From: Fulvimarina sp.
GTDB lineage: Bacteria > Pseudomonadota > Alphaproteobacteria > Rhizobiales > Rhizobiaceae
Assembly: GCA_002700095.1 (NCBI GenBank)
Contig: PACL01000039.1
Span: 1 to 64,000 of the forward strand
DNA: 64,000 nucleotides
Direction of reading: 5' to 3'
Under the pieces are notes generated by a model that saw nothing but the letters and a program-made list of their open reading frames with translations, was not told the DNA's origin and made no database searches. Of the stretch, positions 39,494 through 48,270 are shown one piece after another; within the stretch, counting starts at the first letter, position 1; every line of letters starts with the position of its first letter. A program made the translations under genes and the position numbers.

Positions 39494-40393
39494 TTATGAC
39501 AGATCCGACGACCGGTCCTTGAGCGCTGCCGCAAGGCTCGCCTTGGCGCTGCCCGGCCGCAGCGGCTTCTGCTGGCTCTCGTGCGGCGCCCAGCCCGACA
39601 GATAGACGACGTCGAAGCTGGCGCGGATCCGCCCGTCCGGATCGGCATAGCGCTCCGCATAGATCTCGGCCGCGCGCAGGAACAGGCGACGTGTGGCCGG
39701 CCTGCGCGAGCGCTCGCGCAGGATGTTGGCGGCGCCCATGGCGCGGATGTCTCTGGCAAGGGCAAAGAGGTTGTCGTAGCGCACCGTCAGCCGGTCGAAA
39801 TCGGTGACGGGCAGGGCGAAGCCGGCGCGCTGGAGAAGACCGCCCGCCTCGCGGATGGCGATGAAGGGCAAGACCCGCGGCGAGACGCCGCCCGCAATCT
39901 CGCTCTCGGCAAGGAGCAGCGCCGCGCGCAGCTCGTGCAGCGTCTCGCCGCCGAGAAACGCCGCCAGCAACAGGCCGTCCGGCCGCAGCGCCCGGCGGAT
40001 CTGGGCGAGCAGTCCCGGCACGTCGTTGACGAACTGCATCGACAGGGCGGACACGACGAGATCGACGCTCTCGGGCCCGAGCGGCAGGAATTCCTCGTCG
40101 GCGACGACGGCGAGGGGGTCGCCCGCAAGGAGGAACGGCTGGCGCTCGATCCTCACGACCTCGCCGCAGGATCCGCCCGCGCGCATTGCCGCCGCCATCT
40201 CGCCGAAGGAGCCGGCGAGATCGACCGCGACCTCGAAGCGCCGCTCGACCACGGAGAGGCGCTCGGCGAGCTCGCCCGCGACGGCCTTCATCAGGAAGCC
40301 GGCGCCCTCGTCGCGCTCCCCGGAGAGCCAGCGTCTGCGCCGGGTTTCGAGGAGGGCCCGGTCGAACGGGGTGGGGGAGGATGGGTCTGACAT
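39494..40393 (-). CDS. SAM-dependent methyltransferase, BioC/NDUFAF5-like
   Basis: 299 residues. A class I methyltransferase core (FEVAVDLAGSFGEMAAAM as motif I, DLVVSALSMQFVNDVPGLLAQ as motif IV, RALRPDGLLLAAFLGGETL). The family includes the NDUFAF5-type protein conserved in alphaproteobacteria beside comF, where in mitochondria it assists complex I assembly as a hydroxylase. ATG at 40393; upstream TTG is an alternative. It is divergent from comF. Confidence 0.82.
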   Translation of the reverse strand: MSDPSSPTPFDRALLETRRRRWLSGERDEGAGFLMKAVAGELAERLSVVERRFEVAVDLAGSFGEMAAAMRAGGSCGEVVRIERQPFLLAGDPLAVVADEEFLPLGPESVDLVVSALSMQFVNDVPGLLAQIRRALRPDGLLLAAFLGGETLHELRAALLLAESEIAGGVSPRVLPFIAIREAGGLLQRAGFALPVTDFDRLTVRYDNLFALARDIRAMGAANILRERSRRPATRRLFLRAAEIYAERYADPDGRIRASFDVVYLSGWAPHESQQKPLRPGSAKASLAAALKDRSSDLS

Positions 40394-40543
40394 CGGCTTC
40401 AATTTTGCTCGAAGTGTCTTTGATCTTGATGCAGGTAGCTGTCTGCAGGTGGAATGTCGTCAAGGCAAGGTCGGGAGGAAGCGTGGCCGGCGTGGCCACG
40501 CCGGCCGGTGAGATGCCGGCTGGCTTGCCTGTGGACCCAACAG

Positions 40544-41353
40544 ATGCACCTGTTCAAGCGCGGAAGGGCAGCCATCACCAACTCCCTCGGGCGGCTCTTG
40601 TTTCCGGCGGTCTGCGCCGGTTGCCAGAGTGCGGTGACGCGGGCGGGCAGCGTCTGCCCGCAATGCTGGGCGAAGCTGCGCTTCATCGAGCGGCCCTATT
40701 GCGAGGTGCTGGGCCTGCCCTTCTCCTACGATCTCGGCCGGGGCTTCCTGTCGGCCGAGGCGATCGCCGAGCCGCCGCCCTTCGGCCGGCTGCGCGCCGC
40801 CGTCCTCTACCAGGATCTCGCCGCCCATCTCGTCACCGCGCTGAAATACGGCGACCGCACGGATCTCGTGCCGCTGATGGCCGGCTGGATGCGGCGGGCG
40901 GGGGACGATCTCCTCGCCGAGGCCGACGTCGTCGTGCCGGTGCCGCTGCATGCCGGCCGGCTCTGGCGCCGCCGCTTCAACCAGGCGGCCGAACTCGGGC
41001 GGCATGTGGCGAGGCAGTCCGGCGTTCCCTTCGCGCCGCTGGCGCTGAAACGCGTCAAGGCCACCCGCACCCAGGTCGGCCTCGGCCAGAAGCAGCGCCA
41101 GGACAACATGCGCGGCGCCTTCCGCGTCGCCGATCCGCGGCGCTTCGAGATCGAGGGGCGGCGGGTGCTGCTGATCGACGACGTCTATACGACCGGCGCG
41201 ACGGCGCAGAGCGCGACCAGGGCCCTGAAGCGGGCGGGCGCCCGGGACGTCGACGTCCTCGTCTTCGCCAGGGTCGGCCCCGGCATCGGCACCGGCACCG
41301 GCTCCGGAACTGGCCCCGGAACCGGCCCCGGCCTTGCGAGCGGGCCGGGCTGA
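40544..41353 (+). CDS. comF: ComF-family phosphoribosyltransferase-like protein
   Basis: 269 residues from the ATG at 40544; an ATG at 40454 in frame is possible. N-terminal zinc cysteines (CAGCQ ... CPQCW) and the PRT motif LLIDDVYTTGAT with preceding VPVPLHAGRLWRRRFNQA. It is the ComF/GntX family, linked to DNA uptake in some bacteria. The C-terminus is an unusual Gly/Thr/Pro tail (GPGIGTGTGSGTGPGTGPG), encoded by a hexamer-like tandem repeat. Confidence 0.85.
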   Translation: MHLFKRGRAAITNSLGRLLFPAVCAGCQSAVTRAGSVCPQCWAKLRFIERPYCEVLGLPFSYDLGRGFLSAEAIAEPPPFGRLRAAVLYQDLAAHLVTALKYGDRTDLVPLMAGWMRRAGDDLLAEADVVVPVPLHAGRLWRRRFNQAAELGRHVARQSGVPFAPLALKRVKATRTQVGLGQKQRQDNMRGAFRVADPRRFEIEGRRVLLIDDVYTTGATAQSATRALKRAGARDVDVLVFARVGPGIGTGTGSGTGPGTGPGLASGPG

Positions 41354-41400
41354 GGCCATATCGACCGATCAGTCATGCGAAACGAAACGAGGTTTGGCCG

Positions 41401-41658
41401 ATGGCCGATGTGACGATCTATACGCGCCAGTTCTGCGGGTTTTGCGCGCGGGCAAAGCAGCTGCTCGAAGAGAAGGGCGTCGACTACCAGGAAAAGGACG
41501 CGACCTCCTCGCCGGATCTGCGAGCCGAGATGCGCGAGCGGGCCAAGGGCGGTTCGACCTTTCCGCAGATCTTCATCGGCGACACCCATGTCGGCGGCTG
41601 CGACGATCTTTTCGCGCTGGACCGGGCCGGCAAGCTCGATCCGCTGCTCGCCGCCTGA
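41401..41658 (+). CDS. grxC: Glutaredoxin 3
   Basis: 85 residues. Active site CGFC in QFCGFCARAK, the TVP-like cis-proline segment TFPQIFIGD, and GGCDDL for glutathione binding. It is a glutathione-dependent thiol oxidoreductase. ATG at 41401, between comF and the nitrilase, the standard order in Hyphomicrobiales. Confidence 0.95.
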   Translation: MADVTIYTRQFCGFCARAKQLLEEKGVDYQEKDATSSPDLRAEMRERAKGGSTFPQIFIGDTHVGGCDDLFALDRAGKLDPLLAA

Positions 41659-41826
41659 GACGACCGGGGGACGGTCCCGCCAGCACAGCTCGCCGCGCCG
41701 CGATTGCCCTCAAGCGCGTGGCGGTTCGCCGGCGCCGGAGGCTTGACGCAGATCGCGCGGCCGCGCCAGGGTCGTTCCCGGCGCCGCCTGGAGCGGCACC
41801 CGCATGAACCTATCGGAGACACGTCC

Positions 41827-42720
41827 GTGACCATTTTTCGCGCCGCCGTCCTGCAGATGCGCTCCGGCACCGAGCCGCAGGCCAATGTCGAGGCCTTCGC
41901 CGCGCTGGTCGAGGCGGCGGTGGCCGAGGGCGCGAATTACGTCCAGTCTCCTGAGATGACCGGCATGGTCCACCGGGACCGCGAGAGCCTGATGGCGCGG
42001 CTTCGCCCGGAGGCGCAAGATCCGCTGCTTGCCGAGGCGGCGCGGCTGGCGGCGCGGCACCGGATCTTCGTCCATGTCGGCTCGACGGCGGTGCCCCTCG
42101 ACGACGGCCGGGTCGCCAACCGCGCCTTCCTGTTCGGGCCGGATGGCGAACGCATCGCCAGCTACGACAAGATCCATATGTTCGACGTCGACCTCGACAA
42201 TGGCGAGAGCTGGCGGGAATCGCGCACCTACCGGCCGGGCGAGACGGCCACCACCGCCGACCTCCAGTTCGAGGGCGGCGCCGCGCGGCTCGGCTTTGCC
42301 GTCTGCTACGACATGCGCTTTCCCCATCTCTTCCGCGAGGAGGCCATGGCCGGCGCGGAAATCCTCACCGCTCCCGCAGCCTTCACCCGCCAGACCGGCG
42401 AGGCGCACTGGCATGTCCTCCTGCGCGCCCGGGCGATCGAGAACGGCGCCTTCGTCATCGCCGCGGCGCAGGGCGGGCTGCATGAGGACGGCCGCGAGAC
42501 CTTTGGCCATTCGCTGATCGTCGATCCCTGGGGCCGCGTCGTCGCGGAAGTTGCCTGCGATGCGCCGGGCGTCGCCATCGCCGAGATCGACACGGCCGCC
42601 GTCGCCGCCGCGCGGGGCAAGATCCCCAACCTGCGCAATGCCCGCGCCTTCGTCGTCGGCGGGGCGGACGGTGCGGCGGGCGAGAGCGTGCGCGTCACCG
42701 GCGCGGTGGCGGCAGAGTAG
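41827..42720 (+). CDS. Carbon-nitrogen hydrolase (nitrilase superfamily)
   Basis: 297 residues. Catalytic triad Glu in QSPEMTG, Lys in YDKIHMFDVD, and Cys in AVCYDMRFP. It hydrolyses an amide; the closest known role is deaminated-glutathione amidase (Nit1 type). The start is GTG at 41827 with GGAG 8 nt upstream; an upstream ATG is out of frame. The stop TAG overlaps the next gene's GTG start by 1 nt. Confidence 0.9.
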   Translation: MTIFRAAVLQMRSGTEPQANVEAFAALVEAAVAEGANYVQSPEMTGMVHRDRESLMARLRPEAQDPLLAEAARLAARHRIFVHVGSTAVPLDDGRVANRAFLFGPDGERIASYDKIHMFDVDLDNGESWRESRTYRPGETATTADLQFEGGAARLGFAVCYDMRFPHLFREEAMAGAEILTAPAAFTRQTGEAHWHVLLRARAIENGAFVIAAAQGGLHEDGRETFGHSLIVDPWGRVVAEVACDAPGVAIAEIDTAAVAAARGKIPNLRNARAFVVGGADGAAGESVRVTGAVAAE

Positions 42721-43283
42721 TGATCCACTTCCAGCTCCGCTGCCGCCCTTCCGGTCATGGCTTCGACGGCTGGTTCCGCTCGGGCGAGGATTTCGCGCGC
42801 CAGGCCGGCGAGGGCTTCGTCGAATGCCCGGTCTGCGGCGCGCATGACGTCGAGAAGGCGCTGATGCGCCCGGCGATCGCCAAGGCGGGAGCGGCCGGCC
42901 GCGCCGCCGCCGAGGCGCTGGCGCAAGGCGCGGCAGCCGCGCGGAGCTCCGAGGTCCAGGGCTCCGGCCCGGCAGCCGCCGCCGTTGGCGCTGCGGCACC
43001 GGCGGCCTCGGACCCGCAGCCGCCCCGCAGCCTCGCCCATCTGCCGGCGCCGAGCCCCGAGGTCGCCAAGGCCTTCGCCGTCCTCCAGGAAATTTCCCGC
43101 AAGGTGCGGGCCGAGGCCGACTATGTCGGCGCCGGCTTTGCCGAGGAGGCGCGGCGGATCCATTACGGCGAGAGCGAAGCCCGCCAGATCTATGGCGAAG
43201 CCTCGAAGAAAGACGTCGAAAGCCTGAAGGAAGAGGGCATCGCTGCCCTGCCGCTGATGCCGCTGCCGGAAGACGGGCAGTAG
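42720..43283 (+). CDS. DUF1178-family protein
   Basis: 187 residues. The zinc-ribbon-like N-terminus has Cys-8 and GHGFDGWFRSGEDFARQ, then CPVCGAHDVEKALMRP. A poorly conserved Ala-rich middle is followed by a conserved C-terminus (YVGAGFAEEARRIHYGESE). Function unknown; conserved next to grxC and nitrilase in alphaproteobacteria. GTG start overlaps the previous stop. Confidence 0.9.
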   Translation: MIHFQLRCRPSGHGFDGWFRSGEDFARQAGEGFVECPVCGAHDVEKALMRPAIAKAGAAGRAAAEALAQGAAAARSSEVQGSGPAAAAVGAAAPAASDPQPPRSLAHLPAPSPEVAKAFAVLQEISRKVRAEADYVGAGFAEEARRIHYGESEARQIYGEASKKDVESLKEEGIAALPLMPLPEDGQ

Positions 43284-43580
43284 CCGGAGGACAGCCGCCA
43301 GGCGGCTCAGCCGGGCGATACCGTCATGGCCGCCGGAAGGCGCATGCCGGGCGGATCGACGCCCGCGGGTCTCCGACTCATCGTCCCCCGACGTTCGAGC
43401 GCATCGTCGTCCACCCCGCTCCTTTCGCTGCACCGGAAAGCGCAGGGCATGTTCAAAGACGGCTCAGACCAGGTCTGCCGCCCCCTCTTGGCCGCCCGCG
43501 ATGGCGGGTGATGGGTCAGCGCGGGAGGGCGCCTGCCGCATGGCCCCGCCAGACGAGCGAGGCGGGAGCGTGCGGGCCTG

Positions 43581-43928
43581 TCAGCCCCTCGCCGTGCGGG
43601 CGAGAGTCACGCCGCGGCGCTTCGGCAGGATCGTGTCGTGATCGTCGTAGATGCCGTATTCGGTCGCCTGCTGGTAGAGCATGTCGCCCTTCGTACCGGC
43701 GAGAATGCGCAGTTCCTTCAATTCGCAGAGCAGCGTGATGCGAAAGGCCAGGGCGCGCAGATGCACCCGGTTGTAGCAGAAGAATGCCAGTCGTGCCCGT
43801 TCCATCGGGGCGATCGCCCGGATCATCTCGTCGCGAAGATCTCCGTCCGAGCGCAGGAGCCTGGCCAGGAGATCGAGGGAAACCGGACAGGTCGTCTCGT
43901 TCGGGATACCGTCTCGGTTGGCTGCCAT
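43581..43928 (-). CDS. Hypothetical protein in an isolated region
   Basis: 115 residues, soluble, helical and Leu/Arg-rich (RALAFRITLLCELKELRILAG). ATG at 43928 has AGAGGTGATG just upstream; a longer frame to 43994 lacks a ribosome site. I do not recognise the family. It is alone between DUF1178 and ubiG in a segment with lower GC than its neighbours, which may mean recent acquisition. Confidence 0.6.
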   Translation of the reverse strand: MAANRDGIPNETTCPVSLDLLARLLRSDGDLRDEMIRAIAPMERARLAFFCYNRVHLRALAFRITLLCELKELRILAGTKGDMLYQQATEYGIYDDHDTILPKRRGVTLARTARG

Positions 43929-43994
43929 CTCATCACCTCTTTCCTGTTTCTGGCCCTTCATGTTCGGTTGATGTTCTTCGCCCGACCTCAGCAC

Positions 43995-44328
43995 CCTAGC
44001 GCTCCGGGCTTGTCCTGACCTTGATCACGCGCTCGTGAATACTGGTAATTCGTAAGTTGTCATTGGCGTTCGATTCGGCGAGCTGACAGGCTGCCGATAT
44101 TAACGTGTCATGTGTCAATATTGCAGCAGTTGGCCCGCCCAGTCTCGCCTGCGAACTGATCCGGTCGCCGCGACGAAATCGGCAGAAACGCCGAAAAGAT
44201 GTCGGCGTCTTGTCGCGATTTGCTTTGTGACGATTTGCGCCCAACGGGATTCGTCGAAGAAAAACCGCGGCAAAACGGTCGGCATACTGTGCCGATCACC
44301 CGCCATGCGGCCGTTTCGTCCCGGATCG
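43995..44328. other. Lower-GC intergenic region
   Basis: About 330 nt with AT-rich patches. On the minus strand it has TTGACA (44111-44116) and a possible ATGACA ... TATTCA promoter for the hypothetical gene. A repeated GTGTCA motif (two copies 7 nt apart near 44105) is visible. No convincing gene; an 82-codon frame (43996-44244) lacks a start with ribosome site. Confidence 0.45.
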
Positions 44329-45072
44329 TCACATTTCGGGGCGGCGTGCCAGGACCATGTAGTTGACGTCCATGTCACGCGACATCCGCCATTCGTCGGC
44401 CAACGGGTGGTAGACGACGCCGGTCTCGTCGATCATCGACAGCCCGGCCGCCTCGACCGGCCGCTCGATCTCGCCCGGGCGGACCAGCTTGGCATATTGG
44501 TGGGTGCCCTTCGGCAGCCAGCCGAGGACGTATTCGGCGCCGACGATCGCGAAGGTCAGCGCCTTGAAGGTCCGGTTGATCGTCGCGACGAAGAGCAGCC
44601 CGCCGGGTTTCACCATGGCGGCGCAGGAGGTCAGGAACAGGTCGACGTCGGCGACGTGCTCGACGACCTCGAGCGCCAGCACCACGTCGAAGGTCTCGCC
44701 GCCGGCGGCGATGGCCTCGGCCGTCGTCGCGCGGTAGTCGATGGCAAGGCCCGATCCCGCGGCATGGATCTTGGCCACCTCGATATTGGTCTCGGAAGCG
44801 TCCGCGCCGACTACATGGGCGCCGAGGCGGGCCAGCGGCTCGGCGATCAGCCCGCCGCCGCAGCCGATGTCGAGCACCGACAGGCCCTCGAAGGGCTTCG
44901 GCTGCATGACGTCGCGGGCGAAGTTCGTCGCCACTTCCCGGCGGATGTAGTCCAGCCGGACCGGGTTGAACCTGTGCAGCGGCTTGAACTTGCCGGCGGG
45001 ATTCCACCATTCCTGCGCCAGCCGGGAAAAGCGTTCAACCTCGCCCGCGTCGATCGTCGTTGCGTCCGGCAT
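44329..45072 (-). CDS. ubiG: Ubiquinone biosynthesis O-methyltransferase
   Basis: 247 residues. It methylates two hydroxyls of ubiquinone intermediates. SAM motif I is [19 protein letters not shown], followed by the family-typical NPVRLDYIR near the N-terminus and [15 protein letters not shown]. In related genomes it lies beside lysC; here a four-gene cassette separates them. Confidence 0.95.
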   Translation of the reverse strand: MPDATTIDAGEVERFSRLAQEWWNPAGKFKPLHRFNPVRLDYIRREVATNFARDVMQPKPFEGLSVLDIGCGGGLIAEPLARLGAHVVGADASETNIEVAKIHAAGSGLAIDYRATTAEAIAAGGETFDVVLALEVVEHVADVDLFLTSCAAMVKPGGLLFVATINRTFKALTFAIVGAEYVLGWLPKGTHQYAKLVRPGEIERPVEAAGLSMIDETGVVYHPLADEWRMSRDMDVNYMVLARRPEM

Positions 45073-45276
45073 CGATCCGTCCCGTTCCTTGCGTCGGGTA
45101 CGGATGTTCGGTCCGGGGCGGTGAAGTCAAGCACCTTTCAGAAACCGGGCTGATCCGTCGCGGTCCCTCGACGATGCGTAGTCGACCAGCAAGATTCGAT
45201 AGCCGACTCGGGAACGACCGGACCGGACGCAACCTTAACGACAGCCGATCCCGACGTCCGAAAGGTCTCCCCAGCC

Positions 45277-46449
45277 GTGTCCGCCGAAGCCGCTGAACCC
45301 TTCCCCCTGCATCGGCGGTCGCTGTCTCGCCGGGTCGGTGCGGCTCGCAAGAGCGGGAACGGCGCCTCCTCCCGGCCCCGCCAGCCGGTGGTGGCGGTTC
45401 CCGTGCGGGACGAGGTCCAGCGGATCGGCGGGCTGATCGACGCCCTCGGCCGTCAGACGTTCCTCGGCGACGGGTCGAACGTCCTGCCGGTCGTCCTCGT
45501 CTTCAACAACTGCACGGACGACAGCGCGGCGGTGGCGATTGCGGCGGCGACGGCCCATCCGCGCCTCGTCCTTCATCCGGTGGTGGTGGATTTTCCGCCC
45601 GCCTGCGCCCATGTCGGCTCGGCGCGCCGGCTCGCGCTCGACGTCGCCAGATCGCTCGTCGGCCATCCCGGGGACGCGGCGCTTCTCACCACCGATGCCG
45701 ATGCCCGGCCGTTCCCGGGCTGGGTCGAAGCCAATCTTTCGGCGATCGCCGCGGGAGCCGACGCCGTCGGCGGCCGGATCGTCGGGAACGCCGAGGAGGA
45801 GGCGCTGCTCGGGCCGCGCTTTGCCGAGCGGGCGCGGCTGCATCTCCTCTATGCCGCCTTGTGCGACGAGCTCTCCGCCCGCATCGATCCCCTCGCTCAC
45901 GACCCCTGGCCGCGGCATCAGGATCATACCGGCGGCAGCCTGGCGGTCCGCGCGGAATTCTACGACCGGGTGGGCGGGCTCCCCGCGGTGCCGAGCCGCG
46001 AGGATCTCGCCTTCGTCTCGCGGCTGCGCGCCGCTGGCGCCAGGCTGCGCCATGATCCCGCAGCCAGTGTCGAGGTGTCGGCGCGCACGGTGGGCCGGGC
46101 CTTCGGTGGCATGGCCGACTGCCTGCGCAACTGGGCCGAACTCGCCGAGGCCGAGGCGCCGCATGTCGTCGAGGCGCCGGCAAGCGTCGTCGCGCGGGCG
46201 CGCTTCAGGGCCGATCTGAGAACGGCCAGCCTCGCCGACTTCGGCGTCAATGGACCCTTTGCGGGCCGTCTCGACATCTCGTCGCGGGAATGGCGCGTGC
46301 GCCACGGCGACGGCAGCCTGCGGGGCTATCTCGTCGAGCAGCTGGCGCCCGACCTGCCCGACGCCCCGACGACAGTCCCCGTGGCCGAGGCGATCGCCGA
46401 GCTTGCCCTGCATCTCACCGCAGCCGAGGAGATCGTCCGTGCCGCATGA
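45277..46449 (+). CDS. Glycosyltransferase family 2 protein
   Basis: 390 residues, soluble (no membrane segments). GT-A fold with VAVPVRDEVQRIGGLIDALG, VFNNCTDDS, and the metal-binding DAD in LTTDADARP; the segment HDPWPRHQDHTGGSLAVRAE is a plausible acceptor region. GTG start at 45277. It is the first gene of a tightly overlapping cassette with an acyl-CoA dehydrogenase, PIG-L deacetylase and NodS-like methyltransferase. Donor and acceptor sugars unknown. Confidence 0.85.
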   Translation: MSAEAAEPFPLHRRSLSRRVGAARKSGNGASSRPRQPVVAVPVRDEVQRIGGLIDALGRQTFLGDGSNVLPVVLVFNNCTDDSAAVAIAAATAHPRLVLHPVVVDFPPACAHVGSARRLALDVARSLVGHPGDAALLTTDADARPFPGWVEANLSAIAAGADAVGGRIVGNAEEEALLGPRFAERARLHLLYAALCDELSARIDPLAHDPWPRHQDHTGGSLAVRAEFYDRVGGLPAVPSREDLAFVSRLRAAGARLRHDPAASVEVSARTVGRAFGGMADCLRNWAELAEAEAPHVVEAPASVVARARFRADLRTASLADFGVNGPFAGRLDISSREWRVRHGDGSLRGYLVEQLAPDLPDAPTTVPVAEAIAELALHLTAAEEIVRAA

Positions 46450-47548
46450 CCGCGATGAGAATGCGCAGGCCGATCCCCGGTGGCTGGCCCGACTGAGCGG
46501 GGAGATCGCCGCCGCGGTCGCCGCCTCGCCGGACCGGGACGCCTTCCCGGCCGAGGCCTTTGCGCTCCTGCGCCGCCACGGCCTCAGCGAGCGGCCGCCG
46601 GTCGCGAGCGGCTCCGGCCTTTCCCTGCTGCGCCTTCTCGCCGCCGTCGGGCGCGGCGACCTCGCCGTCGGACGCCTGTTCGAAGGGCATGTCAACGCGG
46701 TGGATCTGATCCGCCGCTTCGGCTCTGCCCGTGTCCGCAGCGAGGTCGGCGCGCAACTTGCGGACGGCGCTCTCCTCGGCGTCTGGAACACCGATGCACG
46801 CGGCGATCCGCTGCGCCTGGAAGGCGGGCGGCTCGCCGGAAAGAAGAATTTCGCCTCCGGCGTGGACGGTCTTTCGTCGGCCATCGTGACCGTGCCGGAA
46901 CCGGCCGGGCGGCAGATGTTCCTGGTGCGGCTGGCCGACGCGGCGGTCGACCGGTCGTGGTGGCGGCCCCTCGGCATGGCCGCTTCCGGCAGCCACATCG
47001 TCGACTTCTCCGGTCTTCCTCCCGAGGCCATCACACCCCTCGGCGAGCCCGGCGACTACATCGCCGAGCCATGGTTCAGCGGCGGGGCGATCCGCTTTGC
47101 CGCCGTCCATGTGGGTGGGATGGAGGCCGTGATGGATGCCGCCGTCGAGCACCTGACGAAGACCGGGCGCGCCGAGGATCCCCACCAGGCCCACCGGATC
47201 GGTCGCATGGGCCTGGCCGTCGCCAGCGGCAATCTCTGGCTGCGCGAGGCCGCCGAGGCCTGGGACGCGGCGGAGGCGGCGGCCGGAGCCGACCCGGAAG
47301 CCAGCCGGCTCCGGGCGACGGCGAACGGCTTCCGCTCGCTGGTCGAGCACTCCGCCATGAGCGTCCTCGAAGAGGCCGAGCGGGCCGTCGGGGCGGCCGG
47401 TTTCAACGCGCCGCACCGGCTGGAGCGGCTGATCCCGGATCTGCGCACCTATCTGCGCCAGCCCAATCCCGACGGCGCCCTGACCGCCTATGCGAAGGCG
47501 CTGGTCGCCGGCGAGACGGGGGCCGGCGGGTCGGGGATCGGCCGGTGA
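46439..47548 (+). CDS. Acyl-CoA dehydrogenase-like protein
   Basis: 369 residues from GTG at 46439 (GGAGATC upstream), overlapping the glycosyltransferase by 11 nt. It follows the acyl-CoA dehydrogenase fold: middle domain LLGVWNTDARGDPLRLEGGR ... KKNFASGVDG, and a C-terminal helical region. It lacks a clear typical catalytic Glu motif, so it may act as an oxidase, dehydrogenase or desaturase on an unusual thioester or sugar-linked substrate. Its presence with deacetylase and methyltransferase suggests tailoring of one molecule. Confidence 0.75.
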   Translation: MPHDRDENAQADPRWLARLSGEIAAAVAASPDRDAFPAEAFALLRRHGLSERPPVASGSGLSLLRLLAAVGRGDLAVGRLFEGHVNAVDLIRRFGSARVRSEVGAQLADGALLGVWNTDARGDPLRLEGGRLAGKKNFASGVDGLSSAIVTVPEPAGRQMFLVRLADAAVDRSWWRPLGMAASGSHIVDFSGLPPEAITPLGEPGDYIAEPWFSGGAIRFAAVHVGGMEAVMDAAVEHLTKTGRAEDPHQAHRIGRMGLAVASGNLWLREAAEAWDAAEAAAGADPEASRLRATANGFRSLVEHSAMSVLEEAERAVGAAGFNAPHRLERLIPDLRTYLRQPNPDGALTAYAKALVAGETGAGGSGIGR

Positions 47549-48270
47549 CGGGATCGCCCCGCCTTCTCGACCCGCGCGAGCTTGCGGCGGCGCGCGTCCT
47601 CGTCGTCGCCCCGCATCCGGACGACGAGTCGCTGGGCTGCGGCGGCCTGATGGCGATCCTCGCCGCCGGCGGAGCGCGGATCCACACCCTGTTCGTCACC
47701 GATGGCGGCGCCTCGCATTTGCGTTCGTCCAGCTGGCCCCGGGAGCGGCTTGCGGCGCAGCGCGAGGCCGAGGCGGCGGAGGCGCTGGCACGGCTCGGCC
47801 TCGGCCGCCATCCCCGCAGCTTCCTGCGGCTGCGGGACGCCGACATGCCGGCACCGGATTCGTCCGGATGGAGCGGGGCCCGCGACACGGTTCGCCAGCT
47901 GATTGCCTGTTTTTCGCCGGAGCTTGTGCTGCTGCCCTGGCGCCGCGATCCGCATCGCGACCACCGGGACTCCTGGCGTCTCGTGACGGACGCGATGGGG
48001 CTCGCCGGCTCGCCGGCACTGACGCTGGAATATGCGATCTGGCTCGACGAGCTTGGCGCCGAGGCGGACCGGCCGCGACCGGATGAAGGGGAGAGGGTTG
48101 CCGTCGACGTCTCCCACCTCCTGGCGGTCAAGCGGCAGGCGGTCGCGGCGCATGTGTCCCAGACGACGACGCTGATCGACGACGATCCGGAGGGGTTCCT
48201 CCTCACCGAGGCGACGATCCAGAGGCTGACCGGGCGGCTCGAGATCTATGTGCGCCCATGCGGCGGGTAA
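47545..48270 (+). CDS. PIG-L/LmbE-family deacetylase
   Basis: 241 residues. The zinc-binding motif is APHPDDESLGCGG (residues 22-34), and the second metal/catalytic region is DPHRDHRD. The family removes the N-acetyl group from sugars such as GlcNAc in glycolipids, mycothiol or bacillithiol precursors. GTG start overlaps the previous stop (GTGA). In this cassette it would free an amine for acylation or methylation. Confidence 0.9.
   Translation: MTGSPRLLDPRELAAARVLVVAPHPDDESLGCGGLMAILAAGGARIHTLFVTDGGASHLRSSSWPRERLAAQREAEAAEALARLGLGRHPRSFLRLRDADMPAPDSSGWSGARDTVRQLIACFSPELVLLPWRRDPHRDHRDSWRLVTDAMGLAGSPALTLEYAIWLDELGAEADRPRPDEGERVAVDVSHLLAVKRQAVAAHVSQTTTLIDDDPEGFLLTEATIQRLTGRLEIYVRPCGG

Noticed and set aside
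43996-44244. Small minus-strand frame ending in ...ESNANDNLRITSIHERVIKVRTSPER
   Set aside because: The SNANDN segment resembles some rhizobial small proteins, but there is no credible start with ribosome site and codon usage is poor, so I did not call it.
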